A stretch of 64,000 nt of DNA, taken from positions 1-64,000 of the forward strand of contig JADNRV010000199.1 in assembly GCA_015499995.1 (NCBI GenBank), read 5' to 3'. This document shows, piece after piece, positions 46,158 to 57,673 of the stretch. Positions within the stretch are counted from its first letter, which is position 1. The number at the start of each line of letters is the position of its first letter. Under the pieces are notes generated by a model that worked only from the letters and a program-made list of their open reading frames with translations, ran no database searches and had not been told where the DNA came from. Source of the stretch: Flammula alnicola. Its lineage: Eukaryota; Basidiomycota; Agaricomycetes; Agaricales; Strophariaceae. The position numbers and the translations under genes are program-made.

Positions 46158-46670
46158 CTACATGGCATTTAAGAGAGATTCAGCCTAAAAAGCGAATTGA
46201 GAAAAAGCTAGGAGAGAAGGAGAAGAAAAATAACGAACTTGGCGGCCGTTTCAACGTCGACTGAAGCCTTACAAAGGTGGAATAATGTCGCGGATGACCG
46301 GCTGAGATGATAAGATACGCGATCTCCGGGAAAACAAAAAGCAAGAAGCTCTTGTTCGGACTCCGCAATCGACGATAATATGAAATATACGTCGGGATGT
46401 GCGGCGATATATTCCGGAGAAAGGTGAAGAGCGCACTAGGCAATAAAGTTAGACAAAGAGCGACGAAAGGTACAGCTAGGAAACAAAATGTACAGCGTCA
46501 GCAGCTAGCTGCCTAATGATGTCCACACCAGTGGAATGACAAGCGCTAGGGCGTAAATAGTCCGCATCAAATTGCAGAGTTGCGTCCTTGAGGCGTGCCA
46601 AAGTCGTGTCGATCAAGGAACGACGGGAGATCGTCGTAGAATGATCAGAGTCAGCTGAGAGAGTGGCCAT
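46158..46670 (-). CDS. Cassette gene 1, copy A (unknown small protein)
   Basis: Three exons give about 133 residues: MATLSADSDHSTTISRRSLI, LKDATLQFDADYLRPSACHS, IIRQLAADACALHLSPEYIA, HPDVYFILSSIAESEQELLA, FCFPGDRVSYHLSRSSATLF, ending VETAAKAESLLNAM. The splice sites (GTACAT..CCTAG and GTTCGT..TTTAG) keep phase and no stop interrupts it, so this copy looks intact. No family recognised; the predicted content is mainly helical. The second copy (61557-63033) differs by scattered substitutions and carries a DNA-element insertion in exon 1. The promoter should lie between 46,671 and the hairpins at 47,055. Confidence 0.6.
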
Positions 46671-47054
46671 GAAGAAAAGAACAAGAAATAGTTCGAAAAG
46701 AGCACAACTAGTGGTACCCTTTTATAAGCGAGATCAATCAGACGACACCCAGAATGCAACTGGGGACAGTTGATTTCTCGTGGGGGGGAGATAGGAATAG
46801 CTAGCCGCATTCCTAGCGATGCTCCGGACTTACAAAGACAAAAACTGCGAACTAGCTGACTGTCAAGCAGCAAGTAAGCAGCTAGGACTTTAAATAAACT
46901 AAGTCTTAGTGAAATCAAGACATAACCTAGACTTAGAAGAAAACCAGTCACTATAAAGTCAATTGCAGACTTGACTTGGGACTTAGAAACTTAGGTTATA
47001 AACTTAGGGTCACACCAGAAAGACACAGGACAAGAAAAAATTATATTTAAAACA

Positions 47055-47177
47055 AGTAGTGAGACTGTAAAGTCTCACTACTAACAAGAGATATCGAGGG
47101 GACGACGATCTAAAAAGATCGCCGCCCCAAAGCAAAAGTAATTGAAGGGGACGATGATCTAAAAAGACCATCGCCCC
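47055..47177. terminator. Three successive hairpins between cassette genes
   Basis: There are three inverted repeats in a row: AGTAGTGAGAC/GTCTCACTACT at 47055-47082, GGGGACGACGATCT/AGATCGCCGCCCC at 47098-47128 and GGGGACGATGATCT/AGACCATCGCCCC at 47147-47177. They lie after the stop of gene 0 and before gene 1. All three are kept in copy B (63421-63544), where hairpin 2 is longer by a matched G and C on both sides. A role in RNA ending, stability or packaging is inference. Confidence 0.7.
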
Positions 47178-47335
47178 TGCAGCATGCAACGTCTGAATTT
47201 TATATACACGACGTAAAATAAAGGCCCCCAAGGCCGCCCAAGACACCAGCTACAACCCACAGACCAAGAAAAGTAACAGATTTCTATATACATTAAAAGA
47301 GGAAGAGAGGGAAAGGTCGGTCAAGTAGAAATCCA

Positions 47336-49306
47336 CTAATTGTCGGTCTGCATGAGAGCATCGTCGAGTTCGTCGAGCTCGTCAGCCTCGCGAGAATCGT
47401 CTGGCTCATTGGGGTCGTGAGAGCCGGCAAGCGCGTCGTCGTTGAAAAGGTCGTCAGCTGCAATTTGAGTGGCAGCAACCGAGGACGAGGTAGACGGGGC
47501 TTGGCGAGAAGAACTGGCGATGGGAGTATCGGCAGACTGGTACGACTTGAAGGCGGTATCGGCGGCGGCATAAGCCAGGGCAGTCGACGCATCGTTGCTC
47601 GGGAGCTTGGCAAGAAACCCATTAGAAGTGGTCATGGGCGGAAAGCCAGGCTGGTTGGCCGATTCGTCGAGATAGGAGTCGAGGAGGGAATAGTCGCCGT
47701 TCAACAAAGTATCCAAAACATCCATCCCTTCGAAGCGAGGGCCAACGATATGGCCAGGAGGGAAGTTGGTTTTGAGATAGCGGGCATGTTCCATCAGCTG
47801 CGCGAGGGAGAGTGCCGCCTGTCGATTGGCGCAGGCAGAAAGCTGGGCAAAGAGAGTAGCATCCTGAAGGAACTGGTTGATCTGGGCCACAAGGACTTGA
47901 AGCTCTGAAAGGAACATCTTAGAAATAAAATCAGGAAAGAAAAGGGTATAAAACGGACGGTGGCGCGAGGAAGAGACAAGAGGCGAGATAGACGCCAGCA
48001 CTTGGTCGAGCTCCTGAGGGTTGAGCTCGAATGTGCAACGCGACTTGCCACCTCTCTGGCAAGGTCCACAGCGACGACCCCAGCCGATAAATTTACACTC
48101 ATGAGGCTCTCCGGTAAAGAGATGAGTGGTACAGGCGAGGCAACGACCAGGATTCTGAAAAAAAAGGTCAGAAATCAAATAGGCGAGGAAACTAGTAGGA
48201 CAAACGCACCTGCAGACGTTCTGGTATATTGAAAACAATCTGGGAAGGGGAAACAGCATCCGGGTGGGCAGGACCAGGAGCCGACAAGATTTGTTGAGCG
48301 ATGACTTCGCGAGGCAGGATGGGGGGTTTGCCTTTGGCTTTGGCTTTGCCCTTCGCAATCTTGGGCGCGGGTTCTGGGTCATCCGCAAGCTCGTCGATTT
48401 GTTCACCGTCAGAATCCGGAGGGGCAACGACAGAAGCAGTCTTGCGAGCCTGGGACCCAGACGGAGCCACTTTAGTGATAGGAGCTAGCAGTTAAAAAGT
48501 TAGAAAAGAAATCAAATAGGGAGACAAAAAACTCACAAGTAGCCCGCGCAGAAGCCTTGCGAGGTTTCGAAGAAGAAGTGATACCAGATGGAACTGGTGT
48601 CACTTTGGAGGGCAGAGTTCCCTGAGGCGGGGGAGCGGTCTTGAGTTGCGAGCGGGAATGAGTAGAGATGGAAGGAGCCGGGGAAGGAGCGGTTTGATGA
48701 GAAATAGTCGGGGCCGGAGGATCTAAATAGAAGTTAGAAAGAAGAAAGGGAAGGAAGGTTAGAGACGGAAGGACGTACTGACTCTCTTACACTTTTTAGG
48801 GGGACCAGTCTTAATGGAAGGAAGAGGTACTTCAGGCGGGGAATCAGACTCCTCGCTAGCCTCGGCGTCCTCCTCGCTATCCTCGACAGGGGTGCCGCGA
48901 TACTCGTAGGAAGCTAGGAGACGGGTCGACAGGAGAAAATGATTGTCCGGCTAGAAAAACAAAGGGATAAGGGAATGGAAAGTAGGAAGACGCAGGAAGA
49001 ACTTACGTTAAAGTCCTCTGGAGACTTGCGAATCAGCCAGGTGTTCCACGCGGGGGGACGACTACCGAGCTCATGAGCGGCCACTGAGAGAGAGGTGGCA
49101 AATGCGCGAAGAGCATCGCACTCTAATAAGTCGTTGGGATAACGCGCTAGGTGCTTAGACAGAGGACCGTGGATATTGTTGATAGTATTGAGGATATCAG
49201 ACGCAGGGGGGTGCCGGCCAGAAGCCCGATGTGAACTAAAGATCCTGGAAGTAGGCCTGATCAGATCACGAATGAAGGCAAAATGGTCGGGGGATGTCGA
49301 AGCCAT
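47336..49306 (-). CDS. Cassette gene 0, copy A (cysteine-cluster protein)
   Basis: A spliced gene starting at 49306, MASTSPDHFAFIRDLIRPTS. A first helical block is followed by a long Pro/Ser/Thr-rich middle, a basic stretch (KIAKGKAKAKGKPPILPREV) and then a cysteine/histidine cluster, CLACTTHLFTGEPHEC, leading to GWGRRCGPCQRGGKSRC. After that come a helical block (ELQVLVAQINQFLQDATLFA) and an acidic C-terminus (DDSREADELDELDDALMQTDN). The spacing suggests a zinc-binding module, perhaps for nucleic acid, but I recognise no named family. CTAG is less frequent here (about six, mostly in introns) than in genes 1-3. Copy B enters the window at 63708. Confidence 0.6.
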
Positions 49307-49351
49307 GGGGAAAATGAAAGAAGAGAAGAGAATGGTGGAAAAAGTTGAACA

Positions 49352-49385
<34 letters not shown>

Positions 49386-50473
49386 ACAATTTCAAATGTA
49401 GGGCCCCTCCGAAGAGAGACCCTATGCCTTGCGCCCTTGCGGGGCAGACAGCAGCTTGCGCTGCCACTTGGAATCAACTTAGATTCAATACCCGGCCTAA
49501 TCAGCCGAGTGAACCGACAGAGGATTTAGTGCTCTCAAGCTGGGTCACAAGGGACTGCCTTGGCCCACTACGGCTCGCGTCTCACCGGGGAGTTATTATA
49601 GAGCCCCAGCTACTCGGTTTCCCGTTGCAGGGCAGATGGTTCGCTGAAGCCAACCGGCGCGGATCCCCATCTGTCCCCACTCTCTGCCTTGCCAGCAACC
49701 AACCGTGTTGTGCATCCGAGAATCGATCCGACAGACAGATCTCAGCACGGAGTTATTTCCAGCTTGGTTTCCCATATTGGTGCGCATCGGTCCAGGAACT
49801 CTTCCGCCCTCCATTTCTTAGAACAGACGGCCTCCCTCCCAGAGTGTCAACTAACGCCTCGGGGCAAACCCCCTACAAGCTCCCAGTATGGGACTGGGTA
49901 ACCCAGGTCCGAATTACAACCACCCGCCGAAGATCCCTGGTGGGGACCCCTTTGGGCACAGTCTACAGGTCCAAGCCTGAGTCTGTTGGGCCCCTGCCGT
50001 CAAATTGCCGACTAACAACCCTTACTAATCCGGTTTATGCCAGCAAGCAGCTGGACCGGGAGTTCGTGGTGGAGGGTGGCCTGGCCCTTCTCAGGACGTT
50101 CGGCTTGTTCTATATAAACTACCCCCGCTTACTGCCCCCTGTGCTTTCGCTCCCGTAATGGGTACGACTGGTGTATCAAGCCAGCCAATTTGGGGTACGG
50201 TGAATGTTCCCCCCCGATATGCCGCGGGCTTGCCAGGCCCAGAGATCCGCATCCCACTCGGCCGGAGGATCATGACATCCAGCCTTAGTCCTACAGCCGT
50301 TTACCGGCATGCAGTACCGATTGTGACTGTAACCAACTGTTTGTCACAAACTCCTTCCTTTGTAATCAGGTAGAAGGGATGAATGGGAATCGAACCCACA
50401 ACCTTTCCAGCAGCTGCACAGCCACCTCAACAGGTCTTTAGTGATCGAAACCACTGGGCTACTGTGGCCCCCC
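49352..50473 (-). mobile_element. tRNA-headed SINE, family A, copy 2
   Basis: A near-identical copy of 35148-36264 on the minus strand: the T-run at 49352-49379 is the A tail and the tRNA-like head ends at 50473. Unlike copy 1 it has no target duplication. The 3' flank (ATGTTCAACTTT read on minus) and the 5' flank (CAGCTAGCTGATGAC) are unrelated, so it sits at a rearrangement junction between cassette copies A and B. A 244-codon antisense frame (49424-50158) is not thought to be a gene. Confidence 0.85.
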
Positions 50474-50936
50474 GTCATCAGCTAGCTGAGACAGAATAGA
50501 CAAATGGAAAACACACGGAAGAGCTAGTGGCAGCAGCGGCCTTGGGACCAGTCAGAATATCGCCTTTGAGGGCACGCGGCTGAATGCTCAAGTGCAACGC
50601 GCAGACTGCAGCAGCCTTCTCGCTCAGCTTGTAGGGTTTGTGAGTATCCTGGAGCTCAGCAAAGATGTTGGCGACATGGGTGACAGCCTGAGCAGCGCCA
50701 GGGTTACTAGCGACAGTACTAGTGTGCGAGGACCATTTGGACTAAAGAAAAATGAAGTTAGAAAAGAAACAAAGAGAGAGAAGAAAAGCGCACCATAAGA
50801 TACGTGGTTTCCTCAAGAGGTTGGGCATAGTTGGCCAACGTCGCACCGGGCACGCCACAAATAACATCGAGAAGTTTAACCTTCTGCATGATATCCAGGT
50901 AGCTAGGAAGGTTGCGTTGATGGTCAACAGAAGCCA
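50474..50936 (-). pseudogene. Cassette gene 3, copy B (5' part only)
   Basis: The 5' part of the gene homologous to 41890-43231: MASVDHQRNLPSYLDIMQKV, LLDVICGVPGATLANYAQPL, then after an intron SKWSSHTSTVASNPGAAQAV and LHLSIQPRALKGDILTGPKA. The exon 1 frame is intact here, which reveals the one-base loss in copy A. The gene is cut off at 50474 where the SINE begins, so its C-terminal half is missing. Confidence 0.6.
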
Positions 50937-51606
50937 TTGAGAGGTAGAGGAGAAGAGGTGTGCAGAAAAGTAGAAAAGAAACTACTGGAGAACAAGAGCG
51001 AAACAGCTAGCCTCTTTATACCAAAGCTAGCTGCTGTTTTCAGACGACATGAGGTGATAGAGATAACGCCCTAGCTCAAGAAACAGTCTCAGAAGGGAAA
51101 ACTCGAACCAATCACATTGAAATGCGCATAGAGTACAGATTAATTGCAAATATCTACTCTAAAAGGCGTAGGAGGTCGGTTAAGAAGACATCGCGGCATT
51201 TGTGGTTGGAATTGAAAAGAATAGGGTCGCGTTCAAAAGGAGTAACCTGTCATGCAGAGCGTATGGTCGATGCCTCAGCCACATGTCGGAGATTTAAATT
51301 TGGCGTTACAACACATTTGGCATTGTAACGGCCGTTGAAGCCGAGATCCAGCCTTCCTAATTTAGCTGTAACTGCCGAGCTTGCCGGCGTGACCATTGTG
51401 ACGATAGCTGTAATCGGCATTGCCGTTGTGACGATAGGATGTAATCGGCATTGCCGTTGTAATGCCCTGTAACACCCGAGCGCCTCTTGATCGATGTTGA
51501 TTGCTTGCACACATCCACAATATACCCTCTTCCTCGACGTTTCTTGAACAAGGAACCCACACATTCATTTCCTGTACCACTACTTCTGTTGTTGTACACT
51601 TTTCCC

Positions 51607-54600
51607 ATGTCCTCCGGCAAAAAACCATCCAGAAATCCTGCTGTCGAGCAGGTTCAATGCACTATCTGTCTGGGATCTTTTGAGCGCAAAGGATTCGGAC
51701 GCCATCACAAAGCATGCGAAGAGAGGCATCAACTAGAGGTTCAAGAAAAGAAATTTGCAAGACGAACTAAAGCATCCACCATCCCACCTGGTATGTCATT
51801 GTTTCTGGTACGAGTTGGTGAATATAGCCTGATACATTTTAGCAGCCGCCCGTGTTGGTTCTGGTCGTTCAGTCTCGAAACCTTGGGAGCAATTAGGACG
51901 CTTGGGTGAGGAATATTTTGTCTCCTTGTATTTTGGACAGTGGCTAACGTCTTATCAGAGCTCGATCCCGAGGATGATAAGGTTTCTGCAGCTGCTTCAA
52001 GTCGAGAATCCATTGAGACAGGTCGGTATCAATCAAGCTTGTATATTGCTGCTGCTGATCACCATCGCTGTATGTAGAAATGGATGCCAATGATCCTAGT
52101 GAACAAGAAAGCGGTCCCTCTATGGACGATGTCAAGATCGAGTATCACCCACATACCAAACGGCGCCCTGATATCTTTCCCCTCAAGACGTACCAAGCAA
52201 ATAAACGCAAGGCTAAGACCATCAACTCAACACGTCCCCGCCCCAAGCGGCCGTGGAAACCATTTGGAAGCCGTGCCGAGTTCGAATTTGCGGAGGTCGC
52301 TATCAAGGCCTCACTCACCAAGAATCAAGTTAACGCCCTGATTGATGTTATGCGGCGCTGTGTCGATGGTAAAGATGAGTTCGCCATCCGCGATCATGCG
52401 CACCTCTGTGAGATCTGGAATACAAGTGCCGTTCTTCATGCAACGGTTGGTTATTCCTAATATCTGCTGACAGGCTTACCCATTCGCTGATAAGACATCC
52501 TAGCCTCAAAAACACTTGATATCTGTTGAATACAAGCCGGACGACATACGAACATTTGATTTTTGGTCACGTTCAATTTGGGACTGGGCTCTAGAGTGCA
52601 TCAAGGATCCTATCCTTTCCGCGCATATTCAGTGGGATGCGCAGCGGTTGTTCAAGTTTAATGGGACTAGATATGTACGCTTTATTCACGAACCATATAC
52701 TGCTGACCGCTTCTGGAACATACAAGTATGTATACATTTCTCATTTATATATGTTTATGATGTAATAGATCTTTGATACTAGTCTCGCCTTCCTCCTGGT
52801 GGCAAACCTTTGTGCTTCATACTTTATGCCGATAAAACAAAACTCTCTTCGTTTGGAACAGTTATGGGATATCCGGTCTATGCACGCATTGGGAATTTCG
52901 ACGTTCACATTCGAAATGGCACTGGTGTCGGTGGCGGTGAGCTTGTGGGCTGGTTGCCAATCGTAGGCCAATAAATGGGATATTGTGTATCAGAGCTGAC
53001 CAATATCTACATGTACAGGTCCCAGAAGATGAAGCTGAGAAAGGGAAAAAAGACTACGTTGATTTTAAACGTATTGTCTGGCATAAATCATTCTTCAAAC
53101 TCCTCGAGACAATAGCACCACATTCTGTAACTGGTTGCTGGGTGAAATGTGGCGACAATGTTGACCGCCATTTGTTCCCGATAGTGCTTATATTCTCCGC
53201 TGATTATGAAGAGCAGTGAGTTCAGCTATTAATCATATATGCCAACATTAATTTCTATCTAGATGTGTCATGGGCCTGAATCGTGGCTTCATGGGTTTGG
53301 AACCATGTCCAATCTGCCACGTTCCAAAGGATGCACTTCATGATTGCGGAAAGGTTTGGCAGCTTCGTTCAGGTGCTGAAACAGAGAAAATTATTGCCGA
53401 ATCTCGAGTGCTCAATGCAAAAGAAGGAGAGGAATTGCTTAAAGCTAATGGTCTTCGCGCAATTGACGTAAGTTAAATATCTCTATTTTCAAATGTGAAA
53501 TTTGACACCGAGTTAAAGAATGCATTCATGAGTGTTGCGTGGTCAGACCCGCATGAAATCCTATCATATGATCATATGCATAACGATTCACATGGGCTAG
53601 GCGGAAAACACCTTTATTCAAGTGTCCTTACTTATCTGAAAGCTTCTGGACGTGACGAGTTGGCTGAGCTTGATAGGAGGTCTGTTTCTTAGCTTCAAGT
53701 TTGCTTTGGTGCTGTCTTGCTAATTGCCTCTGCCAGGTTCAAGGCTATGCCTTCATGGCGTGGTCTGACTCATTTTGATCAGGTTGTAAGTCTGGATTTT
53801 ACAGATGCAACAAAACTTGAGCATCTGGTCAAGGTGTGTTTCTAATTCATGGAATGCCATGTAACATTAATTAATTATTTACCTAGATTTTGCTCTTCAC
53901 GAGCCACAATCTAATCAAGAAGAAATATAAAGAGGGCGCTCTTCTTATTTCTTGCCTTCGCGCCTACTTGAACATGATTACATATATTGGCTTACAAGTC
54001 TGTACAGACGAAACAATTGCCGCTGGTCGAGACGCTGTGAGAAAATTTTCTGAACTGATGAAAGTACGTTGCTTGGAAATATAATGTTTTCTCGGGTCGA
54101 CAGATTAGCTGACCAAATGCGTACTCACAGGAATATAAGAATCAATCGACGCTCCAGGCTGACAAGAACTGGGATATCCCTAAAATGCACCTTCGCGTGC
54201 ACGCCTTCGATGACATCATAGCCAAGGGAGCCACTCGTAACTATAATACAAAGATCAATGAGGGTCTTCACCCGCCCATCAAGGAGTTCTACGAGCAGAT
54301 AGGAAATGGTAAAGATGTTGATGAACAGGTATGATAAATATCATTGCTCCATTTTTCCTATCACTCTAAATGTTTTGAACAGATTATGCATCTTGACCAT
54401 CAGTCACGAATAGCAAAATCAATTCGATTCCAGATTGACCTCTATGATGGAAAATTTGACGCTGACCCCGAAGTCGAAATGGAAGACTCACGTCCAGATA
54501 CACTGAAACCCGGAGGCTCATTCAAATCTGGCCATATCATTTTTGGATCAGTACAGAAATCCTGTTCGCTCAAAGACATTTCAGCCGCGCATGCAGGCGA

Positions 54601-55219
54601 TTCTGCATTTACACGATTCCAGAGTAAATTCCATCGCTTTCTGCGAGACAATTTCTCTGCGGAATTTAGCGCTGCCGATTTCGGCAAGATTCTTGATGCA
54701 AATTCAGAGGTGTGTTCGCAAAATTTGAGCAGAAATTTTCAAGACATGAACTCACCACTTCTGCAGATACTCGAATATCGCTATCTCAAAGTGTCTTTCA
54801 TATCGAAGGTCACTTGGGAGGCAGAAACAAACCATCTGCGCTGCAATCCAAACTTTATGAGCAAGCCCCGCTATGACTATATTCTCGTCGCTACACCAGA
54901 TGGTGGTGTCATGTTTGCGAAGCTCATCTTTATGTTTACCACCGCAACAAATGATAGGATAGACCCATGGGTATTGATTCAACCCTATGATGCTCATATT
55001 GGACAACCTACCACTTGCGAAAAGGACTTTCAACTTTACCGAGTTCGCACCAAAGTCCGCTCATCATCCTGCTTTATTTCGGCCAAATCAATTATTCGAG
55101 GTGTTGTGGTTCTTCCGAGCTACGTGAAAGACGAAGATTATTATGTTTTCGATGTTCTTGATGATGACCTATTCTTACGCGTACAGGATCTCTGGAAAGT
55201 GCGGTTGGGGCAGCAATAG
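51607..55219 (+). CDS. Plavaka-type KDZ transposase, apparently intact
   Basis: More than ten exons join without stops. The N-terminus carries a cysteine/histidine finger (CTICLGSFERKGFGRHHKAC), then WKPFGSRAEFEFAEVAIKAS, SVEYKPDDIRTFDFWSRSIW, LPPGGKPLCFILYADKTKLS, YDHMHNDSHGLGGKHLYSSV, MPSWRGLTHFDQV, WDIPKMHLRVHAFDDIIAKG and, near the end, LVATPDGGVMFAKLIFMFTT and DVLDDDLFLRVQDLWKVR. The pattern is that of Plavaka-group transposases of the KDZ superfamily, RNase H-fold DNA transposases abundant in mushrooms. It starts 323 bases from the element's left end. The DUF6698-like gene starts 130 bases downstream on the same strand. Confidence 0.8.
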
Positions 55220-55348
55220 TAGAGTCGTCTGCAGATTATTAGCCGAGTATGTAATAATCGATAATCGTTCGGAACTTGGTATCTTTGAACATCTCTCTTG
55301 CTTCGCTGTGATCCTCCACACCTACACAACCTTCTTCTCTTCTCAGTC

Positions 55349-57192
55349 ATGCCACGCAAGAAAACAACACCTGAAAGCGAGGGCGAGAAATTCAGTGATC
55401 CCAGCTCTGGCAGTGACGACACGAGCAGTGAAGAAGAGGTGGTTGAAGACACCTGGGTCTTCCCTCTTATTCCAGATGATGCAAAGCGTTCTGTATTCAA
55501 AGCAGTATGTGGAAGTTTACCTCCCAAATATTCAAACCAGACAATGATCTTCCTTTATAGGTACTCAAAGAGGCCCAGCTCAAAGTAAGCGAGCTCCAGT
55601 TCACCAACCGTAAACTCCTTATGCGCAATGCGGAGCTCGTGGCGCGACTCAAGAAGTCTAATGGGTCTCAACGTCAAAAGTCTGGAAATAAGGAGTCGCT
55701 TTCGGATGCAGAACTTCGTATTTCACGCTTCGCAAAACTCTTTGGAGTCATGCATGAGCCCTTCGTGCTTCCACCAGCGCTTACTGCACGGCCATCTATG
55801 GATAGTACAGATCCCAGAAGATACCAGTCTGACCTCTCGAAGCTACAAGGTATCACAGCAGAGCTTTATGAGGTATTGCCAGACGACATGCACGAGCAGA
55901 TTCAGTTTAGTTCATCCTTTCGCAAGCTGGTACGTGGTCAAGGTCTGCTCTGCAAATTCCTGTCGCATGTGACTGAATTCAAAAGTAGTTTCTAGCCCAG
56001 CTGAGTAGTGGCCGTCGAACCATGATGCACCAGCTTCGTTCAAAAACTGCCACCAAAATTTTCCACCAACTAGCTGAATATTATGAAGTTGACTTCGAGC
56101 GCGAAACTATACCCAAATTCCAAGCAAAACTGAAGTTCCCCAACGAGAAGGAGTACTCAAAATTTGCACCAATTCTCTTTCCAGAAGGGAAGCGCAACAT
56201 GGCAAAGCTTTTTCGCTCTGTCGAGCTTACAGCTGTAATGTACATTTCATTAGTTGTCGAGACGTTGAGGCTCATAGAAAGTGCTCTTCAAAATTAGATG
56301 TTAAAGTCCATTCTCTTCGGCCCCACATCTTTGACTTCCAAAAAACCGCCTTCATCTATTACGCAGGGAAGAGTCTGGGGATTAACGTTCACCACGCCTG
56401 GTGCTATTGCGCTCATGGCCACTCTCGTGAGTTACTTAATTCACAATGCAATCATCTCGTTAATGAGTATTTATTTGTAAGGCAATCTTTTTACATTCTC
56501 CGGACAAAGAATTTGCACAAACTGGTGCGCAGTCCAAGATCCCTTACCAGAAGTGGTTTGACCACTACAAGAGCTTCTTAATGAAGAACGCGGAAAAGCA
56601 GGAAATCACGGAGCTATTCATGTGGTGGAATGCGCGCGTCTTTTCATTCAATTCAGCTACACAGGATGACGAGGGGAGTGAGGAGGAAAGTAGTGGCATG
56701 GATGAAGCCGAGCGTGTTCTCAATGCGGGTAATTCTGACTCGGGAACATCTGCGATGGACCGAGAACGTGATGTTTGGGCCAACAATTACCAAACCCATG
56801 GCGGCGGCGACGATGAAGACTTTGTTGATCAGTTCAACAACCTCGCAGTCGACATGCCAGAGAAATCAGCCCAGCCAAAATCATCAAGCAGGGCCCGCTC
56901 CTCCTCGTCTACTGGTGTTTTATCTTTAGATACTGCTGCTCCCGATCCATCAAGCTCCAAGTCCCAACCAGAGGTTACCGCAAATCAGGAGCCCGCCCAA
57001 GATCAGATTGCGCTGCCCAAATCCAAACATACGTCAAGTCAAAAGCCGAAACGTGGCCCGTCGAACACCAAGGGGAAGCAAAAGGCAGTAGCTGTCAACG
57101 TTGAAGGTGATTTGGTAGGAGAAGATCCTCAGGCTATTGAGAACAGAGGTGCTGGGAGGACACGGAGTCTGAGATCCAGGAAGGAATTTTAG
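55349..57192 (+). CDS. DUF6698-like protein, transposase partner gene
   Basis: The gene begins MPRKKTTPESEGEKFSDPSS, then a coiled coil (LKEAQLKVSELQFTNRKLLM), RRTMMHQLRSKTATKIFHQL, FPNEKEYSKFAPILFPEGKR, VLKSILFGPTSLTSKKPPSS, WGLTFTTPGAIALMATLAIF, KWFDHYKSFLMKN and the closing box ELFMWWNARVF, followed by a long acidic/Ser-rich disordered tail with a basic end (TRSLRSRKEF). The coil, the ILFGPTS motif, the PGAIALMATL helix and the WWN..VF box follow the same order as the DUF6698 gene at 14728-16277, though sequence identity is low. Function is unknown. Its position right behind a transposase suggests an accessory transposition or regulatory factor. Confidence 0.65.
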
Positions 57193-57673
57193 TAGTCGAC
57201 GGTCGTATACCTGCCTCAACGCAGCTGCAGCTTTTTCTCTATTCTGTCGTAACACAGATATCATGTAATTAGATTGATGCTCTCTGCATATTAACGTGAA
57301 CAGCGGCATGATGCAGACCGATCGTGGGTTCAACATTCAACAGTCATCAACTCTGATCTTAACCTTGCAGCACCCTCTCTCTCTGAAGCAGAAGAGAACG
57401 GATACCAAGGCGCATACTACTTCACCTCTCCATCTGCCCATCCAGAAAATAGAGAAGCATTTCCTCCAGCTCGCCTATCGACACCCGAAAGTCAGCAATT
57501 ACGCAACCCAATGTTCCGTCTCTCCCAGAGACTGACGGAGAAACCGAGACTGAACCGAGGGTTTCACGACCGAGCCAGAACACGAAATTCCACGCACCTC
57601 AGAGGTCGTTTTCTTTGGGCTGGAGGAACAACAGGAGAAGAATATCCTCGAAGACATCGAGAAAGCAGGCATC
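57193..57673. other. Coding-like fragment of unknown origin
   Basis: This stretch has no continuous gene, but frames read LAAPSLSEAEENGYQGAYYF and then RLSTPESQQLRNPMFR, with a shift near 57,520, and EVVFFGLEEQQEKNILEDIE before the cyclin fragment. It looks like a further captured or decayed host exon; I cannot name it. Confidence 0.3.

Noticed and set aside
49424..50158. 244-codon frame antisense to SINE A, copy 2, as a gene
   Set aside because: The matching frame in copy 1 is cut to about 160 codons, the frame lies within a non-coding SINE, and no motif is recognisable.
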